Below are positions 60,369 to 64,000 of a DNA stretch of 64,000 nt, piece by piece. The notes beneath the pieces were generated by a model. It made no database searches. It was not told where the DNA came from and worked only from the letters and a program-made list of their open reading frames with translations. The DNA comes from Poriferisodalis sp965262965 (lineage in GTDB: Bacteria; Actinomycetota; Acidimicrobiia; Acidimicrobiales; Poriferisodalaceae). Within the stretch, counting starts at the first letter, position 1. The number at the start of each line of letters is the position of its first letter. The translations under genes were made by a program, and so were the position numbers. The stretch covers positions 806,001-870,000 of the forward strand of contig NZ_OZ253573.1 of the NCBI RefSeq assembly GCF_965262965.1, written 5' to 3'.

Positions 60369-62951
60369 TTATGGGGTATCGGCCGGGCAATGCGGCAATC
60401 CGAGGGTGCCCAGATCGTCGGCTGAGGTCTCGAGTGATTCCCAGGCAGCCGGCAGACAGCCAGACAGGTCGTTGGCGCTGATGAAGATCTGCTGCAGGTT
60501 GGTCAGGGTGCCGAGTTCGGCGGGGACTTCGCCCGACAGTTGATTGTCGATCAGGTACAGGTGGGTCAGCCGAGTCAGGCTTCCGAGTTCGGGCGGAATC
60601 TCACCCGAGAGCTGATTGCCCCACAGGTACAGCCGCTGCAGCTTCTCCAGATTGGCCAACTCGACGGGGATCTCGCCGGACAGCCGGTTGACCATCAGGT
60701 ACAGGCGACGCAGATTGGTCAGGTTGCCCAACTCTGCGGGGATCGAGCCGGTGAGCTGGTTGTTGTTGAGCCACAGCTCGGTGAGCGATGTCAGATTCCC
60801 CAGTTCAGGAGGAATCTCGCCTGTCAGCATGTTCTCGTCGAGGTCAAGACGCTCGAGTTTCGCCAAGCTTCCGAGTTCCGGCGGAATCTCGCCCGTGAGG
60901 TCATTGCTCCACAGGTTCAGCCACCGCAAGTTCGCCAGACTCGCCAGTTCGACCGGAATCTCGCCTGACAGCGCGTTGCGACGGATAATCAACATTTGCA
61001 GGCGCTCGAGATTGCCCAGCTCGGCCGGAATCTCGCCGCTCAGCGAGTTGTAGCTGAGGTACAGCGCCACCAGATTGCTCAGCCCGCCCAACTCCGGCGG
61101 GATCTCGCCTTCGAAATGGTTGATCCGCACGTCGAGCCATCGCAAGTTGCCCAATTCGCCGAGCCAGGGCGGAAGCGGACCGGACAAGTCGTTGCTGCCG
61201 AGCCACAGGTGCGTCAAGCCCACAAGTCGGCTCAGCGATGCCGGCAGTTCTCCCGACAGGGCGTTGTAGCGCAAGTCCAAGCGCTCCAGGTCGCCGAGCC
61301 TTCCGAGCGCTGCGGGGATCTGGCCAGACAGGCGATTGCCAGCCAGCTTCATGTGCCGCAGGGAAGCCAGGTTGCCCAGTGATGCGGGGATCTCGCCGGT
61401 GAGATTGTTGTTGTGCAGTTCGAGCACCGTCAGCTTGGCGAGTTGGCCGAAGCTGTGCGGAATCGCCCCCGACAGCTCGTTGTTGCCAAGGCGCAGGCGC
61501 TCCAGGGCGGTGAGTTTGCCGATGCTGGACGGCATCACGCCGTGCAGCCGGTTGCCGCCGAGGTCCAGCTCTCGGAGGCTCCTCGCGCTGCCGATCTGGC
61601 TAGGAATCCGGCCGGTCAGCTCGTTGCCGCGCACGTCGAGCCGCTTGAGCTGGCTGAGGCGCCCGAGGACGGCTGGGATCCTGCCCGACATCCTATTTGC
61701 GCTCAGATCGAGCTGTTCCAGGTTCCGAAGCGAGCCGACGTCGTCGGGAATCCGGCCCGACAGCTCGTTGGTGCTCACGTCGAGCACCCGGAGTTCTGTG
61801 AGAGTTCCCAGGTCTGGCGGCATCCAGCCCGTCAGCTCGTTGTTGCTGAGCAAGAGGTGCGTCAATCGGCCCAGGCCACCGAGACGCGAAGGGATGCTGC
61901 CGCTGAAGTAGTTCCGGTCGAGTTCCAGCCGCTCCAGCGTCGAGAGATTGCCCAGTTCAGGCGGGATCGGCCCCGACAGCTCGTTCGCAGACAGGAGCAG
62001 TTCCTCGATCTGTTCGAGTGTGCCCAGCTGTACAGGAATCAGACCCGACAAGTCGTTGTGCGAGAGATTCAGCCTCAACAAGCTGTTCAAGCCGCCGAAC
62101 TCCGCGCGTATCTCGCCGGTGAGGCGATTGGCGCTCAGGTCGAGCCACCTCAGGCTGCTCAAGCCGCCGATCTGTGCGGGGATGGCGCCCTCTAACTGGT
62201 TGCGGCTCAGGTCGAGCCACTCAAGGAGCTCCAGCGCACCGAGCTCGACTGGAACCTCGCCCGAGAACCGGTTGCCGCTTCCGTGAAAATGCGTGAGCGA
62301 TGCGAGCCGGCCCAACTCCGCGGGAATCGGCCGCGAGAAACTGTTTGTGCGTACATCGAGCACTCGCAGGACCGCAAGTTCGCCAAGCTCAGTTGGCAGC
62401 GCGCCCCACAGCCCGTTGTTGCGCACGTTGAGAACCTCGAGCTGCGCGAGGTCGCCGATCTCTGGGGGAATCGGCCGTTCCAATCGGTTGCTGCTCAAGT
62501 CAAGAACGCGCAGCCCGCTGAGCGCACTCAATTCACCGGGAATCTCGCCGACAATCTCGTTGTAGCTGAGATCCAGAACTTCGAGACGGTCGAGCACACC
62601 GAGGCCAGTCGGAAGCTGCCCGGACAGCCCGTTGTCGGGCAGACGAAGCGCAATCACCCTTCCATCGCGGTCGGTGGTCACGCCGTGCCAATGCTCCAAC
62701 GGAGCCTCGCTGCCCCACAATGCTGCGTTGCGCCAGTTCGCTCCGTCGGTCGCTTCGTAGAGCTCCAGCAGGGCCTTGCGGTCGGGCGGTTGCGACGACG
62801 TCTCCTGCGCACCGCTGACGCCGGCAGCAGCTACGAGCCACACGGCCACCGCTGTGAGCACGGCGCCGAATCGCAGGGCCAGCTGCGTCGGCGTCTTCTG
62901 AGACCGCGGGCCGTTCGCTTGACGCTTCAACCCGCGTCGCTTGTGGTGCAT
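60369..62951 (-). CDS. Secreted protein with 31 leucine-rich repeats (plant-type LRR)
   Basis: 860 residues from the ATG at 62951 (MHHKRRGLKRQANG). The upstream open frame overlaps the dioxygenase gene and is not counted. A basic N terminus and hydrophobic segment (LALRFGAVLTAVAVWLVAAAGVSGA, to about residue 49) form a signal peptide. It is followed by the LRR N-terminal cap-like stretch ALLELYEATDGANW. Then come 31 unbroken 24-residue repeats of the form LxxLxLxxNxLSGxIPxELGxL, and a short C-terminal cap with two Cys (SGCLPAAW, LPHC). No anchor or sorting signal is seen. The fold is a long solenoid for protein or glycan binding; eukaryote-like, possibly host contact. Confidence 0.92.
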   Translation of the reverse strand: MHHKRRGLKRQANGPRSQKTPTQLALRFGAVLTAVAVWLVAAAGVSGAQETSSQPPDRKALLELYEATDGANWRNAALWGSEAPLEHWHGVTTDRDGRVIALRLPDNGLSGQLPTGLGVLDRLEVLDLSYNEIVGEIPGELSALSGLRVLDLSSNRLERPIPPEIGDLAQLEVLNVRNNGLWGALPTELGELAVLRVLDVRTNSFSRPIPAELGRLASLTHFHGSGNRFSGEVPVELGALELLEWLDLSRNQLEGAIPAQIGGLSSLRWLDLSANRLTGEIRAEFGGLNSLLRLNLSHNDLSGLIPVQLGTLEQIEELLLSANELSGPIPPELGNLSTLERLELDRNYFSGSIPSRLGGLGRLTHLLLSNNELTGWMPPDLGTLTELRVLDVSTNELSGRIPDDVGSLRNLEQLDLSANRMSGRIPAVLGRLSQLKRLDVRGNELTGRIPSQIGSARSLRELDLGGNRLHGVMPSSIGKLTALERLRLGNNELSGAIPHSFGQLAKLTVLELHNNNLTGEIPASLGNLASLRHMKLAGNRLSGQIPAALGRLGDLERLDLRYNALSGELPASLSRLVGLTHLWLGSNDLSGPLPPWLGELGNLRWLDVRINHFEGEIPPELGGLSNLVALYLSYNSLSGEIPAELGNLERLQMLIIRRNALSGEIPVELASLANLRWLNLWSNDLTGEIPPELGSLAKLERLDLDENMLTGEIPPELGNLTSLTELWLNNNQLTGSIPAELGNLTNLRRLYLMVNRLSGEIPVELANLEKLQRLYLWGNQLSGEIPPELGSLTRLTHLYLIDNQLSGEVPAELGTLTNLQQIFISANDLSGCLPAAWESLETSADDLGTLGLPHCPADTP

Positions 62952-63103
62952 CGATGGGACCGTACACGAGCACTCGCGCAACCCTTGGGAACATGGCAAC
63001 GCCAGCACGAAGCGACTGCGACCCGCAGCGTGTCGATCAGTTGTGCCGGTCCGCAATCGCTTCAGAGGAGCGCTGCATTGCTTTGGGTACTCCCGAAGAT
63101 CCC

Positions 63104-63946
63104 CTAATTCGCCGACACGGCCTCGAGGACGAAGTCGTAGTCGCAGCGATCGCCGCTCATGTCGACGACGAGCGAATCGCGCACGCCGAAGACCGCATCG
63201 CTGTCGAGGTAGTCGCTGGCTGCGTCGAACAGGTGGGTGATCACGGTCTTGTGATCCGCTGCTGCGACCACGAAATGCATGTGCCCGGGACGCCAGTTGT
63301 GCCGTCCGTTCTCGAACAGCAAGTCTCCCGCCGGGCCGTCGCCAGGAATCTGATACGGGACCGGGCGGATGCCCTTGATCTCGTAGGCGCCATCGCTGCC
63401 CGTCGTGAAGATGCCGCGCATGTTCATCGGCGTTTGGCTGCCGTCCTGTACGTCGTAGAAGCCGTTGGATGCGGTCTCCCACACATCGAGCGTCGCCCCT
63501 TCGATGGGGTTGCTATCGAGCCCGAGCACACGGCCGGCAAAGGTCACCTCGCGGTCGTCGTCCATGGAATCGGTGATGATCGATTCCCCAATCACACGGT
63601 GCGGTGCCCCCTCGACGTGAAACGGGCCGAACACCGTCGGCTCGGTCGAGCCTTCAGCCGCCACGTGATTGATCATCTCGACGAGCATCGATACGCCGAT
63701 CGTGTCCGACAGCAAGATGAACTCCTGCCGCTGGTCATCGCACATCTGGCCCGTGCGGGTCAGCACTTCGATGCCGGCGAACCACTCCTCCCGGGTCAAA
63801 CCGACCTCCGCGACGAACTCGTGGAGGTGCCGGATGAGCGCCTTGGTTATCTCGGCGAGCCGCGGATTGGGCGAGTTGTCGTAGGCCGCCAGCACCTCGG
63901 CGAGGTGGGCCTCCGGGGTCATTGCTTCGGAGCTGTTTTCCGTCAT
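63104..63946 (-). CDS. Intradiol ring-cleavage dioxygenase, hydroxyquinol 1,2-dioxygenase-like
   Basis: 280 residues from the ATG at 63946, which has AGGAGGCG five bases upstream. The N-terminal helical dimerisation domain (RHLHEFVAEVGLTREEW) is followed by the beta-sandwich catalytic domain with Fe(III) ligands Tyr164 (NGFYDVQ), Tyr198 (RPVPYQIPGDGP), His222 and His224 (RPGHMHF). LDSDAVFGVRDSL near the C terminus is typical of hydroxyquinol/chlorocatechol dioxygenases. It would open 1,2,4-trihydroxybenzene to maleylacetate. The upstream gene is beyond the window, so operon partners are unknown. It is separated from the LRR gene by about 150 bases. Confidence 0.92.
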   Translation of the reverse strand: MTENSSEAMTPEAHLAEVLAAYDNSPNPRLAEITKALIRHLHEFVAEVGLTREEWFAGIEVLTRTGQMCDDQRQEFILLSDTIGVSMLVEMINHVAAEGSTEPTVFGPFHVEGAPHRVIGESIITDSMDDDREVTFAGRVLGLDSNPIEGATLDVWETASNGFYDVQDGSQTPMNMRGIFTTGSDGAYEIKGIRPVPYQIPGDGPAGDLLFENGRHNWRPGHMHFVVAAADHKTVITHLFDAASDYLDSDAVFGVRDSLVVDMSGDRCDYDFVLEAVSAN

Positions 63947-64000
63947 GACGCCTCCTGCGATCTCGTCAGCGCCCGACACGCTCCCGTGCAGCCTCAGGTG

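Noticed and set aside
62952..63482. N-terminal extension of the LRR protein by about 177 residues
   Set aside because: It overlaps the well-supported dioxygenase gene in another frame and would place the signal peptide in the middle of the protein.
1..64000. tRNA, rRNA, riboswitch or origin
   Set aside because: No cloverleaf, rRNA-like stretch, known riboswitch core or DnaA-box cluster was recognised by eye; a covariance search would be needed to exclude small RNAs.

Overview
The window is GC-rich chromosomal DNA densely packed with catabolic genes. The mix suggests an actinobacterium of the Acidimicrobiia type: five luciferase-like (LLM, F420/flavin) oxidoreductases, Rieske oxygenases, P450s, a thiolase-like/DUF35 pair, a lipoprotein plus peptidoglycan-binding-adaptor plus MacB exporter, and many GTGA/ATGA start-stop overlaps. 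A secreted protein with 31 leucine-rich repeats, two phytanoyl-CoA-dioxygenase-like enzymes, several toxin-antitoxin loci and several decayed genes point to a host-associated (for example sponge-symbiont-like) life. Both the taxonomy and the lifestyle are inferences. I see no rRNA, tRNA, CRISPR array or insertion sequence.

Layout. 1-5 kb: end of a molybdenum hydroxylase, a two-domain VOC protein, a CobW GTPase, a heavily decayed ERG4/ERG24-type sterol reductase and an SDR. 5-10.3 kb (minus): amidohydrolase, LLM enzyme and two tandem paralogous P450s. 10.4-21.5 kb (mostly plus): SsuD-like monooxygenase, SDR, acyl-CoA dehydrogenase, nitroreductase (minus), phytanoyl-CoA-dioxygenase-like enzyme, two tandem Rieske alpha/beta pairs, then a thiolase-like protein lacking the usual Cys with a DUF35 partner. 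21.5-34.4 kb (minus): BMP-type ABC importer, enoyl-CoA hydratase, diaminopropionate-ammonia-lyase-like enzyme, SsnA-like aminohydrolase, LLM enzyme, a repeat-built coiled-coil protein and an XdhD-like Fe-S/molybdenum fusion. 34.5-38.3 kb (plus): four-gene MacB-type export cassette. 38.3-42.2 kb (minus): D-carbamoylase-like nitrilase, M20 carbamoylase and a PLP enzyme. 42.3-51.5 kb: LLM enzyme, an APH/small-protein/CrtC-like operon, VOC protein, truncated antitoxin, second phytanoyl-type dioxygenase, class III aminotransferase, second APH kinase and an aldehyde dehydrogenase pseudogene. 51.5-64 kb: two MazF modules flank a DUF917 gene and a five-gene operon (three-subunit molybdenum hydroxylase, HyuA, LLM); then the LRR protein and a hydroxyquinol-type intradiol dioxygenase.

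How it fits together. Most genes look like modular uptake and catabolism of N-heterocycles, ureides, amino-acid derivatives and aromatic or steroid-like compounds: importer, Mo-hydroxylases, hydrolases and carbamoylases, PLP lyases, then oxygenases and CoA-chain enzymes.

The most unusual signal is non-coding. Several genes end inside short tandem repeats whose unit contains the stop codon. The best example is a four-unit, exactly 35-bp-period array of covarying hairpins (13927-14050) shared by two convergent genes. Similar in-phase micro-duplications occur inside coding genes.
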